From contig NZ_JAGSOV010000037.1 of assembly GCF_023898865.1 (NCBI RefSeq), positions 153,195 to 217,194 on the forward strand: a stretch of 64,000 bases of DNA, given 5' to 3'. The position numbers were made by a program, and so were the translations under genes. Positions within the stretch are counted from its first letter, which is position 1, and each line of letters opens with the position of its first letter. This document shows positions 52,448 to 60,328 of this stretch, in pieces. Source of the stretch: Pseudonocardia humida. Lineage in GTDB: Bacteria; Actinomycetota; Actinomycetes; Mycobacteriales; Pseudonocardiaceae. The notes beneath the pieces were generated by a model. The model was not told the DNA's origin, made no database searches, and was given only the letters and a program-made list of their open reading frames with translations.

Positions 52448-55183
52448 GTGTCGATCATGTCGCGACCGTCCGGAGTGGTCCACGGGCGGACCCCGCACGG
52501 TCCAGCGCAGGTCCCGCCGCGCACCGCGTCCGACGCCCGGCCGCAGTCGAGCGCACCGGCGGGCCCCGAGGCCGCCGTCGCCGGTTCCCCGCTCGCCCAG
52601 CGGCTGGTCCGCGAGGCCGTCGCCGGGTCGGCCGCGCTGCGCCGCGTCGACGTCGTCGGCTCCGGGGGCACCGGCAAGACCGTGCTGCTGGACGTGCTGG
52701 CCGCGGCGTTCCAGGTCGCCGGGACGACCGTCCGGCGCGAGGTGCCCGGCCCCGACCTGGACGCCCTGCCCGCCGGCACCGCGCTGCTGGTCGACGACGC
52801 CCACCTGCTCGACCCCGACACCCTCGCCCGGCTGACCCGGCTGGCCACCGGCCGCGAGGGGCACATGGTCGTCGCGCACCGCCCGTGGCCCCGGCCAGTG
52901 GGGTCGGCGGCGCTGGGCGTCGCGCTGGCCGCCGCCCGTCCGCCGGTCGTGCTCGCCGAGCTCGACGAGCGGGGCGTGGCCGCGCGCGCCGTCCGGCTGC
53001 TCGCCGAGCGCGGCCTCGAGCGGGTCGCCACCGACGAGCTCGCCCGGCGCGTCCACCACCGCACGGCCGGGATGCCCGCGCTGGTCGACCGGCTGCTGGA
53101 GGCCCTGGCCGACCAGCCGGGCGACCGGGCCCGCGGGCTCTCCGCCGATCCGCCTGCCGGCCTGCTGGTGCAGCTCGGCTACGCCGTGCAGGGCGAGGGC
53201 CAGGACGTGGCCGACCTGCTGCTCGCCGTCGCGCTGGGCGCACCGCTGGAGACCGAGGTGCTGGTCCCGCTGCTCGGGCTGCCCGAGGAGGAGGGCGGGG
53301 CCCGGCTCGACGCCCTGCTGGAACGGGCCAGGGCGGCCGGGCTGCTCACCATGGAGGGCCGGGCCATCCCGCTGGTGTCCACCGCTGTGCTCACCCGCAC
53401 CCCGCCCGCCGCCCAGCTGGAGGTGCGCCGGGCGCTGGCCGAGATCGAGCTCAACCGGGGCGGCAGCCTGCTGGCCGTGGCCCGCGGCCTGCTGGGCACC
53501 GGGGCCGCCGGGGCCCGGGTCGCCGAGGTCTACTCCGCGGCCGCCGAGGAGGCGGTGCGCACCGGCGCGCCGGGCGCTGGGGAGCTGCTGGAGGCCGCGG
53601 TCGCGGCCGGCGCCCCGGCGGTCGACCTGGCCGGCAGGCGGGCCGAGGTCGCCGTGCTGCAGGGCGACCTCGACCTCGCGCTCACCCAGGCCGACCTGGT
53701 GCTCTCCGCCGCCGACGACGTCGCCCCGGCCGACGTCGTGCGCGCCGGGACGGTGGCGGCCGCGGTGCTGGCCCGGCGCGGGATGCTGGCCCGCAGCGCC
53801 GAGGTCTACCGCTGGCTGGGCAGCGCCTCGATGGGCAGCGCGGCCGTGTCGGCCGTGCCCGCGCTGATCGGCACCGGGGCGCTGGAGGAGGCCCGCGAGG
53901 TGCTGCGCGGCCCGGTCCCGGCACCCGGGCGCCCGACGCGCCCGCCGACCCTGCTCGCCGGGGCCGAGGAGCTGATGGCGCAGGGCGTCTACGACTCGGT
54001 GGCCGGTTCGCCGACCGCCGCCCTGTCCCAGCTCACCCGGGCCGCGTCGTTGCTGGAGTCCAGCCACCGGGCCCCGCTGCTGCCCGACACACCGGCCGCG
54101 CTGGCCGCGCTGGTCGCGGTGCACTGCGGCGAGCTGGACGTCGCGCAGTCGGTGCTCGACCGGGCGGTGCGGGTGGAGCTGGGCGGCCGGTCCGCGGTGC
54201 TGCGCCACCGGCTGCTGCTGGGGTGGATCGCGCTGATGCGCGGGGCCACGCCCGCCGCCCGGGCCGCGCTGACCGCCTGCGGGACCGACCTGGAGCCGCG
54301 CGACGAGTTCCTGGCCGCGGCCCTGGAGGTGGCGCTGGCCCGCCGCACCGGCGACCTGGCCTCGCTCATGCCGGCATGGAGCCGGGCCAGGGAGGCGATC
54401 GTGCGGCACCCCGTCGACCTCTTCGTCCTGCAGCAGCTGGGCGAGCTGTCGATCGCGGCCACCCGGCTGCGCGAGGCCAGCTGGGTCCGCCCGCACCTCG
54501 ACGAGGCCGCCGCGCTGCTCGACCGCCTCGGCAACCCGGCCCTGTGGGCGGCGTCGCTGCACTGGTCGGCGCTGCAGGCCGCGATCCTCGCCGAGGACGC
54601 CGAGGCCGCGGCCCAGCACGCCGCGGCCGTGCAGGCCGCCGCCGGGGGCAGCCGCTACGCGGCCGCGATGGCCGCGGCCGCACCGCACTGGGTGCGGCTG
54701 CTGGCCTCCGAGGTCGACGCGGAGGGCGTCGAGGCGGCCGCCCGCGGCCTGCACGCCGTCGGGCTCACCTGGGACGGCGGCAAGCTGGCCGGCCAGGCCG
54801 CCATCCGCACGCGCGACCGCAAGGCGATGAGCGACCTGCTCGGCTGTGCCCGCGCCCTGCAGAGCAGCGGCCCGCCGACCCGCCCGGCGCCCACCGGCGG
54901 CGACGTCGCCGACCAGGCGGGCCCCGGGCCGGTGCCCGGTCCGGCGCGGTCCGAGCCGGTCGACGCGGCGCCGGAGGGCGAGGGCCCGCTCAGCGACCGC
55001 GAGCGCGAGGTGGCGGCGCTGGTGCTGGAGGGGATGACCTACAAGCAGATCGGCGAGCAGCTGTTCATCTCGGCGAAGACGGTCGAGCACCACGTGGCCC
55101 GCATGCGCCAGCGCCTCGGCTCGGGCAGCCGCGGCGAGCTGTTCGCGCACCTGCGCCAGATCGTGGGCAGCGGCGAGGGTTGA
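52448..55183 (+). CDS. iniR: LuxR-type ATPase regulator, IniR-like
   Basis: 911 residues with the LAL/MalT layout: N-terminal ATPase (Walker A VVGSGGTGKTVLL about 70-82; Walker B TALLVDDAH about 110), a large helical TPR-like middle (about 330-820), and a C-terminal LuxR/GerE helix-turn-helix (LSDREREVAALVLEGMTYKQIGEQLFISAKTVEHHVARMRQRL). Mycobacterial IniR, the activator of iniBAC, has this architecture and sits next to iniB. Here it lies about 3.6 kb from the end of iniC. The assignment as IniR is by architecture and neighbourhood. GTG at 52448 or ATG at 52457. Confidence 0.8.
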   Translation: MSIMSRPSGVVHGRTPHGPAQVPPRTASDARPQSSAPAGPEAAVAGSPLAQRLVREAVAGSAALRRVDVVGSGGTGKTVLLDVLAAAFQVAGTTVRREVPGPDLDALPAGTALLVDDAHLLDPDTLARLTRLATGREGHMVVAHRPWPRPVGSAALGVALAAARPPVVLAELDERGVAARAVRLLAERGLERVATDELARRVHHRTAGMPALVDRLLEALADQPGDRARGLSADPPAGLLVQLGYAVQGEGQDVADLLLAVALGAPLETEVLVPLLGLPEEEGGARLDALLERARAAGLLTMEGRAIPLVSTAVLTRTPPAAQLEVRRALAEIELNRGGSLLAVARGLLGTGAAGARVAEVYSAAAEEAVRTGAPGAGELLEAAVAAGAPAVDLAGRRAEVAVLQGDLDLALTQADLVLSAADDVAPADVVRAGTVAAAVLARRGMLARSAEVYRWLGSASMGSAAVSAVPALIGTGALEEAREVLRGPVPAPGRPTRPPTLLAGAEELMAQGVYDSVAGSPTAALSQLTRAASLLESSHRAPLLPDTPAALAALVAVHCGELDVAQSVLDRAVRVELGGRSAVLRHRLLLGWIALMRGATPAARAALTACGTDLEPRDEFLAAALEVALARRTGDLASLMPAWSRAREAIVRHPVDLFVLQQLGELSIAATRLREASWVRPHLDEAAALLDRLGNPALWAASLHWSALQAAILAEDAEAAAQHAAAVQAAAGGSRYAAAMAAAAPHWVRLLASEVDAEGVEAAARGLHAVGLTWDGGKLAGQAAIRTRDRKAMSDLLGCARALQSSGPPTRPAPTGGDVADQAGPGPVPGPARSEPVDAAPEGEGPLSDREREVAALVLEGMTYKQIGEQLFISAKTVEHHVARMRQRLGSGSRGELFAHLRQIVGSGEG

Positions 55184-55265
55184 CCGGGTGCGCCGCGCGG
55201 GTGAACCGGGGGGCGGGTTCGCCGCGCCGCCCAACCGGCGGGTGCCCCCCGTCCGTCTCCCGGGC

Positions 55266-56162
55266 ATGCCGCGCCTCCCGCTGTTGATCCTGCTCGCCGC
55301 GCTGACCCTGCCGGCCGGCTGCGCGGGCGCCGCCCCGGCGCTGACCGTGGCCGCCGCCCGGACCCCCACCGGCGCGCCCGTCGACGCCACCGACACCGAC
55401 CCGGCCGCGCTGCCCGGCCGGTGGCTGCTCGAGGGCACCGACCACCGGGTGCTCATCGACCCGCGCGCCATCGAGGTGCGGGAGGGCGTCCGGACGCTGA
55501 CCGGCACCTGGCGGGCCGACCCGACCGGTCGCTTCCTGGCGCGCATCGGCGCCGCCGGGGGCAGCGCGCACATCGATCCGGCCGACCCGACGCCGCGGTG
55601 GCTGGCCGCGGCGGCCGGGTTCCGGGTCGACGGCGACGCCCGGGTGCTGCTGGACCGCTCCGGCGCGCCCGTCGCCCGGCTGCTGCCCGACCGGTCGGCG
55701 ACCCGGCCGCTGCCGCAGCCGGCGGACATGGTCGACCCCGACCGCGAGCCCGACCCGGCCGAGCGGCGGCGCACCGCGCCGGCGGCCCCGGTCCCCGCGC
55801 CGCTCGTCCCGCTGACCGCCCCCGAACTGCTCGGCCACTGGTTCCCGCGCGGCGCCACCTCCCCGGCCTTCCTGACCTTCGAGGAGGCCGGCACCTGGAC
55901 CGGTTCGGACGGCTGCAACGCCGCCGACGGGAGCTGGCTGGTCGGGGCCGACGGCGGGTTCCTGGCCACCGCGCCCCAGCTCCGCACCCTGATCGGCTGC
56001 GAGGGCAACGTCGACGTGGCCACCCAGGTGGAGCTGGCCCGCCGGGTCGCACTCGACGGCCCCGACCTCGTGCTGCTCGACGCCGACGGCGCCCCGCTCG
56101 GCCGCTACTACCGCGCGTCCGCGGCGGGCACCGGCCCGATCGACCCGCCGACCGGCGGCTGA
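55266..56162 (+). CDS. META-domain-like lipoprotein
   Basis: 298 residues. Signal peptide PRLPLLILLAALTLPAGCAG with the lipobox Cys near residue 19. Two related halves follow, the second being ELLGHWFPRG...FLTFEEAGTWTGSDGCNAADGSWLVGADGGFL...LRTLIGCEG, which resembles the META/HslJ fold (F...G...G.DGCN...G.Y) with the conserved Asp-Gly-Cys-Asn. Likely an extracytoplasmic lipid-anchored protein of unknown function. Its 3' end overlaps the convergent reductase gene by 55 bp. Confidence 0.75.
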   Translation: MPRLPLLILLAALTLPAGCAGAAPALTVAAARTPTGAPVDATDTDPAALPGRWLLEGTDHRVLIDPRAIEVREGVRTLTGTWRADPTGRFLARIGAAGGSAHIDPADPTPRWLAAAAGFRVDGDARVLLDRSGAPVARLLPDRSATRPLPQPADMVDPDREPDPAERRRTAPAAPVPAPLVPLTAPELLGHWFPRGATSPAFLTFEEAGTWTGSDGCNAADGSWLVGADGGFLATAPQLRTLIGCEGNVDVATQVELARRVALDGPDLVLLDADGAPLGRYYRASAAGTGPIDPPTGG

Positions 56163-57067
56163 GCCCCGGCGGGGCCGCGTCCCCGCGCGCCCGGGCGGTA
56201 CCGGTCGACCAGCGCCGCGTAGCCCTCCCCGCCGCGGCCCCGGGCGACCGCCTCCTCGGCGACGGCCCGCCACAGCCTCGGCAGCTCGGCGTCCACGCCA
56301 CGGGCCTCGCTCTCCCGCACCAGGTGCCCCATCGCCGCCAGGTGGACGTCGATCGGGGAGCCGTCGGCCGGGTAGTCGCCCGCGTCGATCTGCCCGGCGA
56401 AGCCCGCGAGCCAACCCGCCGTCGTGGCCACCGCCCGGTCGGCGACCGGGGCGAAGGACACCGCGTCGACCCCGGCCGCGCCGAGCAGCGCCGCGCCGTG
56501 CAGGAAGCCGTTGAGGGTGCCCCACATCAGGCTCAGCGTCGCCATCTCGTAGAGCGCGGCGGAGCCGGCGTCCTCCCCGACGTACCCGGTGCCCCCGCCC
56601 AGCCTGCGCAGCACCGGCTCGTGGGCGTCGAAGGCGGCGCGCGAGCCGCTGTAGAGGACCACCGCCTCCGGCCCGCCGATCGCGGCGGGCGCCACCGAGA
56701 TCACCCCGTCGAGGAACCCGATGCCGTGCGCGGCCGCCCACGCCGCGAGCTCCCGGCCCTGGTCGGACGTGCCCGAGCTGAGGTTCACCAGCACCCGCCC
56801 GGCGAGGACGTCGGCCAGCGGCTCGACCACCGCGCGGGCGGCGTCGTGGTCGGTCACGCAGACCACCACCAACGGGCTCGCCGCCGCGGCCTCCCGGGCG
56901 GAGCCCGCCCGCAGCGCCCCGGCCGGCGGATCGGCTCTCGCGGCTGTGCGGTTCCACACCGTGGTGCGCAGGTCGGCGTCCAGGAACGCGCCGGCCAGGG
57001 CGCGTCCCATCAGCCCGAGTCCCAGGACGGTGACGCTGCTGGGGGTGGTCGTGTCCACGTCGTGCAT
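56108..57067 (-). CDS. NADP-dependent beta-hydroxyacid-dehydrogenase/imine-reductase-like enzyme
   Basis: 319 residues. TVLGLGLMGRALAGAFLDADLRTTVWNRTAARAD is an N-terminal Rossmann motif with an NADPH-favouring NRT. VLVNLSSGTSDQGRELAAWAAAHGIGFLDGVISVAP is the substrate motif of the 6-phosphogluconate/imine-reductase superfamily, and the C-terminal helical dimerisation domain follows (ATLSLMWGTLNGFLHGAALLGAAGVD). Sequence feel fits imine reductases (substrate Asp/Tyr region altered) better than hydroxyisobutyrate dehydrogenases. It is divergent from a MerR regulator gene, which probably controls it. The last 18 residues are a Gly/Pro-rich tail that overlaps the META-lipoprotein gene. Confidence 0.82.
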   Translation of the reverse strand: MHDVDTTTPSSVTVLGLGLMGRALAGAFLDADLRTTVWNRTAARADPPAGALRAGSAREAAAASPLVVVCVTDHDAARAVVEPLADVLAGRVLVNLSSGTSDQGRELAAWAAAHGIGFLDGVISVAPAAIGGPEAVVLYSGSRAAFDAHEPVLRRLGGGTGYVGEDAGSAALYEMATLSLMWGTLNGFLHGAALLGAAGVDAVSFAPVADRAVATTAGWLAGFAGQIDAGDYPADGSPIDVHLAAMGHLVRESEARGVDAELPRLWRAVAEEAVARGRGGEGYAALVDRYRPGARGRGPAGAQPPVGGSIGPVPAADAR

Positions 57068-57121
57068 CGCATGCTCCCGTGTCGTTCCGGTGGCGGCGGC
57101 AGCCGTGGCAGGATCGTCGAC

Positions 57122-57145
57122 GTTGATACCGGTGTGAAGGTCAAC
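57122..57145. promoter_or_regulatory. MerR-type operator between reductase and merR genes
   Basis: GTTGA (57122-57126) and TCAAC (57141-57145) frame a dyad; on the minus strand it contains TTGACC followed by a long (19-20 bp) spacer to GACGAT, the unusual spacing remodelled by MerR-family activators. It lies 15 bp before the regulator's GTG and 55 bp before the reductase ATG. Confidence 0.55.
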
Positions 57146-57159
57146 CCCAGGGGGTCGCG

Positions 57160-57534
57160 GTGCTGATCGGCGACCTCAGCAGGCGCACCGGCGTCGGTGC
57201 CCACCTGCTGCGCTACTACGAGGCCAAGGGCCTGCTGCGGGCCGAGCGGGGCGCCAACGGCTACCGCGAGTACGGCGAGGACGCCGAGCTGGTGGTGCTG
57301 CAGATCCGCGGGCTGCTGGAGGCGGGGCTCTCCACGGAGGACATCGCGGTCGTCCTGCCCTGCGCCACCGGCGACGGACCGGACCTGGAGCCCTGCCCCG
57401 AGCTGCTGGACACGCTCCGCGTGCGGCTGCGCGGGCTCGACGACCGCATCGACGCGCTCTCGGCGTCCCGGCGGGCGTTGCGGCACTACATCGAGGTCAC
57501 CGAGCGGGCCGCGGCCGCACCGGCGACGGACTGA
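57160..57534 (+). CDS. MerR-family transcriptional regulator
   Basis: 124 residues. LIGDLSRRTGVGAHLLRYYEAKGLLRAERGANGYREYGED is the winged helix-turn-helix (residues 2-42), followed by the dimerisation coiled coil (LRVRLRGLDDRIDALSASRRALRHYI). Two Cys (in VLPCATGDGPDLEPCPE) occur in the effector-loop region, but their spacing does not match known metal sensors. It probably senses a small molecule and activates the divergent reductase gene. Confidence 0.88.
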   Translation: MLIGDLSRRTGVGAHLLRYYEAKGLLRAERGANGYREYGEDAELVVLQIRGLLEAGLSTEDIAVVLPCATGDGPDLEPCPELLDTLRVRLRGLDDRIDALSASRRALRHYIEVTERAAAAPATD

Positions 57535-57552
57535 CGGGGTTCCTGCCCTGTT

Positions 57553-58689
57553 CTAGGCTTGCGGGGCCGCGGTGACCAGGTCGAGCCCGTACCGGCCCAG
57601 CGCCTCGTTCACGGGCTGGAAGTACGTCAGCCCCGCCATCCGGCAGTCCCCCGAACCGCCCGACGTCATCCCCTGCGCCTGCGTGCCGGCGACGAACGAG
57701 CCGCCGGAGTCGCCGGGTTCGGCGCAGGCGGTGGTGCCGGTCAGGCCGCGCACGACGTCGCCGCGGCCGTAGTTGACCGTGGCGTTGTGGGAGAAGACCG
57801 TCCCGCAGCGCAGCCCGGTGGTCGAGCCGGAGCGGCAGATCGAGGCGCCGATCGCGGCCTCCCGCGACCCGGTCACCGGGAGGGAACCGGCGATCTCGGC
57901 GGTGGGGGTCCAGGCGGCGGTGTCGGCGACCCGGACGGCGCCGAAGTCGTCGCCGGGGAAGTCGGTGGCCGCGGACGGGCCGATGACCACGCCGTCGGCG
58001 CCGGTCCAGTCGCCGCCGACCTCGGTGCAGTGCCCCGCGGTGACGACGAAGGCGGTGCCGGCGGTCGAGGTGGCGGAGAACCCGATCGAGCAGCGCCCGC
58101 CGGCCACCGCGAGGATCGCCGCGCCGCCGACGAGGGCGGCGAAGGGCTCGGGGGTGTCGGCAACCACCTCGATTCGCACGGGGTCGGCGGCGGCCCCGGC
58201 CGCGGCGACGAACGACTCGGCCGCGGCCCGGTCGGTCGTGGTCACGACCACCGAGCTGGTGACCGGGTCGACGTACCAGGTGCCGACGGCTTCGGCCACG
58301 GCGGTCGCGGCGGCGTCCAGCTTCGCCTGGACGGCGTCCAGCTCGCCTGCGGAGTGCGCGGCGAGCCGCGGCCGGGCTCCGCCGGCCTCGATGACGGCGG
58401 TCGAGGCCGGGTCGGTGGTGGCGACGACGAGCGCGCCGTCCCGCACCCAGGCGCCGCCGTAGGCGGCCCCGAGCCGGTCGCGCCAGCCCGGGACGGCCGC
58501 GGCGGCCGCGGACTCCGCGGCCAGGAGCTCGTCGACCCGGGCGGCCGACACGCCGAGCTCCTGCTGCAGCGCCCGGTTCAGCGGGTCGGGCGCGGCCGGT
58601 TCGGCGGCGGCCGAGGTGGCGCCCGCGGTGGTGAGCAGCAGGCCGAGCGCCGCGGCTGCGACCGCGCGCAGCGCGGAGCGGTGGGTCAT
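57553..58689 (-). CDS. secreted streptogrisin/alpha-lytic-type serine protease
   Basis: 378 residues. Sec signal peptide (1-30, ALRAVAAAALGLLLTTAGATSAAA), a propeptide of about 165 residues (LNRALQQELGVSAARVDELL...), then a chymotrypsin-like domain. The triad is His in VVTAGHCTEV, Asp in GDDFGAVRV and Ser in PGDSGGSFVAG. CSIGFSA starts the mature domain, as in streptogrisins. The propeptide suggests a folding-assisting prodomain. It is probably cut and released outside the cell. The gene lies between the MerR gene (convergent) and the iniC homologue. Confidence 0.9.
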   Translation of the reverse strand: MTHRSALRAVAAAALGLLLTTAGATSAAAEPAAPDPLNRALQQELGVSAARVDELLAAESAAAAAVPGWRDRLGAAYGGAWVRDGALVVATTDPASTAVIEAGGARPRLAAHSAGELDAVQAKLDAAATAVAEAVGTWYVDPVTSSVVVTTTDRAAAESFVAAAGAAADPVRIEVVADTPEPFAALVGGAAILAVAGGRCSIGFSATSTAGTAFVVTAGHCTEVGGDWTGADGVVIGPSAATDFPGDDFGAVRVADTAAWTPTAEIAGSLPVTGSREAAIGASICRSGSTTGLRCGTVFSHNATVNYGRGDVVRGLTGTTACAEPGDSGGSFVAGTQAQGMTSGGSGDCRMAGLTYFQPVNEALGRYGLDLVTAAPQA

Positions 58690-58828
58690 GGTCGTTCTCC
58701 CGGGGAGCGTGCCGCACGGCCCCCAGGAGGGCCGGGGGGCCGAGGGCCCCGGACGACGGTGCCGCACGGCCGGTGGCCCCACAAGGCCACGATCGAGCCG
58801 ATCGGCTGCGCCGTTCGAGCGGCGGGCC

Positions 58829-60328
58829 TCAGCGCTGCAGACCGGCCAGCACGCCCTCGCAGCTGCGGACCACGAGCCGGGCCACGTCGGCGACCGCGCG
58901 GCCCGACATCGGGCTCTCCGAGCGGCGCTTCCACCGGGTCGCGGCGTCCAGCGCGGCCGCGCGCAGCTCGTCCGGGCCGGTGCCGGGGTCGAGCCCCAGC
59001 CGCGCCGCCGCGGAGCCGCCGTCGGCGCCGAGCAGGCGCTCGGCCTCGGCGAGCACGTCGGGGGCCAGCTTGACCGTCCCCGAGCGCAGCGTGGAGAGCA
59101 GCCGCAGCTCGGCGAACTCGTGCGCGCCGGCCAGGATCCGCTCGACCTCCGCCGCCAGCGGTGCCGACGCCGGGCGCGGCTCGCGGGTGAGCACGAGGTC
59201 GATCGCCAGCAGCGCGGAGCGCGCCTTGAGCAGGTCGCGCCGCTCGGCGAACTGGGTGCTCAGCACGGTGCGCAGGTCGTCGAGCCCGCTGCGCTTGACC
59301 AGCTCGGTGGAGATGGCCGTCGGGTCGGTCATGCCCTGGCGGATGAGCGTGGTGGACAGCCGCACCCCGAACAGCCCGAACCGCTCCATCAGCTTCGCCC
59401 TGGCCTCGCGGTCGGGGACGTCGGTGCTGTCGGGATCGGTGCGCGAGAAGCGGTCGGCCGACAGCAGCATGGCGTCGATCTCGGCGCGGGGCAGCGCGGA
59501 CAGCTGGGTCAGCGCGGCGAACTCGTCCTGGCGCATGGTGCGCCCGGTCTCGGCGAGCAGCCCGGCCACCGCGACCACCGTCTGGCACAGCCCGCGGATC
59601 TTCTCGTCGGCCCGGTAGCGGCGGGCGATCCGGCGCGCCGAGCTGAGCGCGTCGAGCCTGCCGACGCCGATCTCGTCGGCCCGCGACAGCACCGCGATGG
59701 TGTTGATCGGGGTCGCCTTGGCCACGCCCTGGTCGTAGAACGACTCCAGGAACCGCACGTCGGTGGCGTGCAGGTGGCGCATCAGGTAGATGACGGCGTC
59801 GGCCTGGCTCGGGGAGTCGTCCGGGGCCAGGAAGGCGCCGGCGCGGGCCGAGGCGTCCCGGGAGAGCGAGGCGATGCCGGGCGTGTCGATCAGCGTCTGG
59901 GTGCGCAGGCTCTGCGACGGCCACTGCACGTCGAGCTTGTCGACCTGCTCCACGGGCGTGCCCTGCAGGTCGAAGCTGAGCCCGCCGGAACCGCGCGAGA
60001 TCGTCAGCTGCCGGGGCGGCGCCGACCGCGGGAACATCATCACCTTGGGCACCTGGGCGTCGCGGTACCAGGTGACGATGCGCGTGCACTCGCCGGCGTC
60101 GGTGGGCGCGATCTGCTCCCCGACCAGGGCGTTGAGCAGCGTGGACTTGCCTGCCTTCACCTTCCCGGCGATGGCGACGCGCAGCGGCTCGTCGAACCGG
60201 GACAGGTTGTGCTCCAGCCAGCCCGCGGCCTGCGGGCTGTCGCGGTAGGTGTCGATCGTGCGGCGCAGCAGCATCCGGACGACGGAGCCGAGCGGCGGGG
60301 CGGCGTGCGACATCGGGGGGTGGGTCAC
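58829..60328 (-). CDS. iniC: IniC-like dynamin GTPase
   Basis: 499 residues. IAGKVKAGKSTLLNALVGE is the G1 P-loop (55-71). RIVTWYRD gives the G2 threonine, LIDTPGI is G3, and VLSRADEI, G4. The helical rest fits the dynamin-like IniC of mycobacteria. The GTG at 60328 overlaps the iniA stop by 4 bp (an in-frame ATG at 60313 is possible). In mycobacteria, iniABC proteins respond to cell-wall-targeting drugs such as isoniazid and ethambutol, and act on membranes. It is last in a minus-strand operon with iniA. Confidence 0.9.
   Translation of the reverse strand: MTHPPMSHAAPPLGSVVRMLLRRTIDTYRDSPQAAGWLEHNLSRFDEPLRVAIAGKVKAGKSTLLNALVGEQIAPTDAGECTRIVTWYRDAQVPKVMMFPRSAPPRQLTISRGSGGLSFDLQGTPVEQVDKLDVQWPSQSLRTQTLIDTPGIASLSRDASARAGAFLAPDDSPSQADAVIYLMRHLHATDVRFLESFYDQGVAKATPINTIAVLSRADEIGVGRLDALSSARRIARRYRADEKIRGLCQTVVAVAGLLAETGRTMRQDEFAALTQLSALPRAEIDAMLLSADRFSRTDPDSTDVPDREARAKLMERFGLFGVRLSTTLIRQGMTDPTAISTELVKRSGLDDLRTVLSTQFAERRDLLKARSALLAIDLVLTREPRPASAPLAAEVERILAGAHEFAELRLLSTLRSGTVKLAPDVLAEAERLLGADGGSAAARLGLDPGTGPDELRAAALDAATRWKRRSESPMSGRAVADVARLVVRSCEGVLAGLQR

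Noticed and set aside
52409..56023. 1204-codon open frame on the minus strand opposite the IniR-like gene
   Set aside because: Antisense GC-rich shadow; the plus strand contains clear Walker and LuxR motifs.
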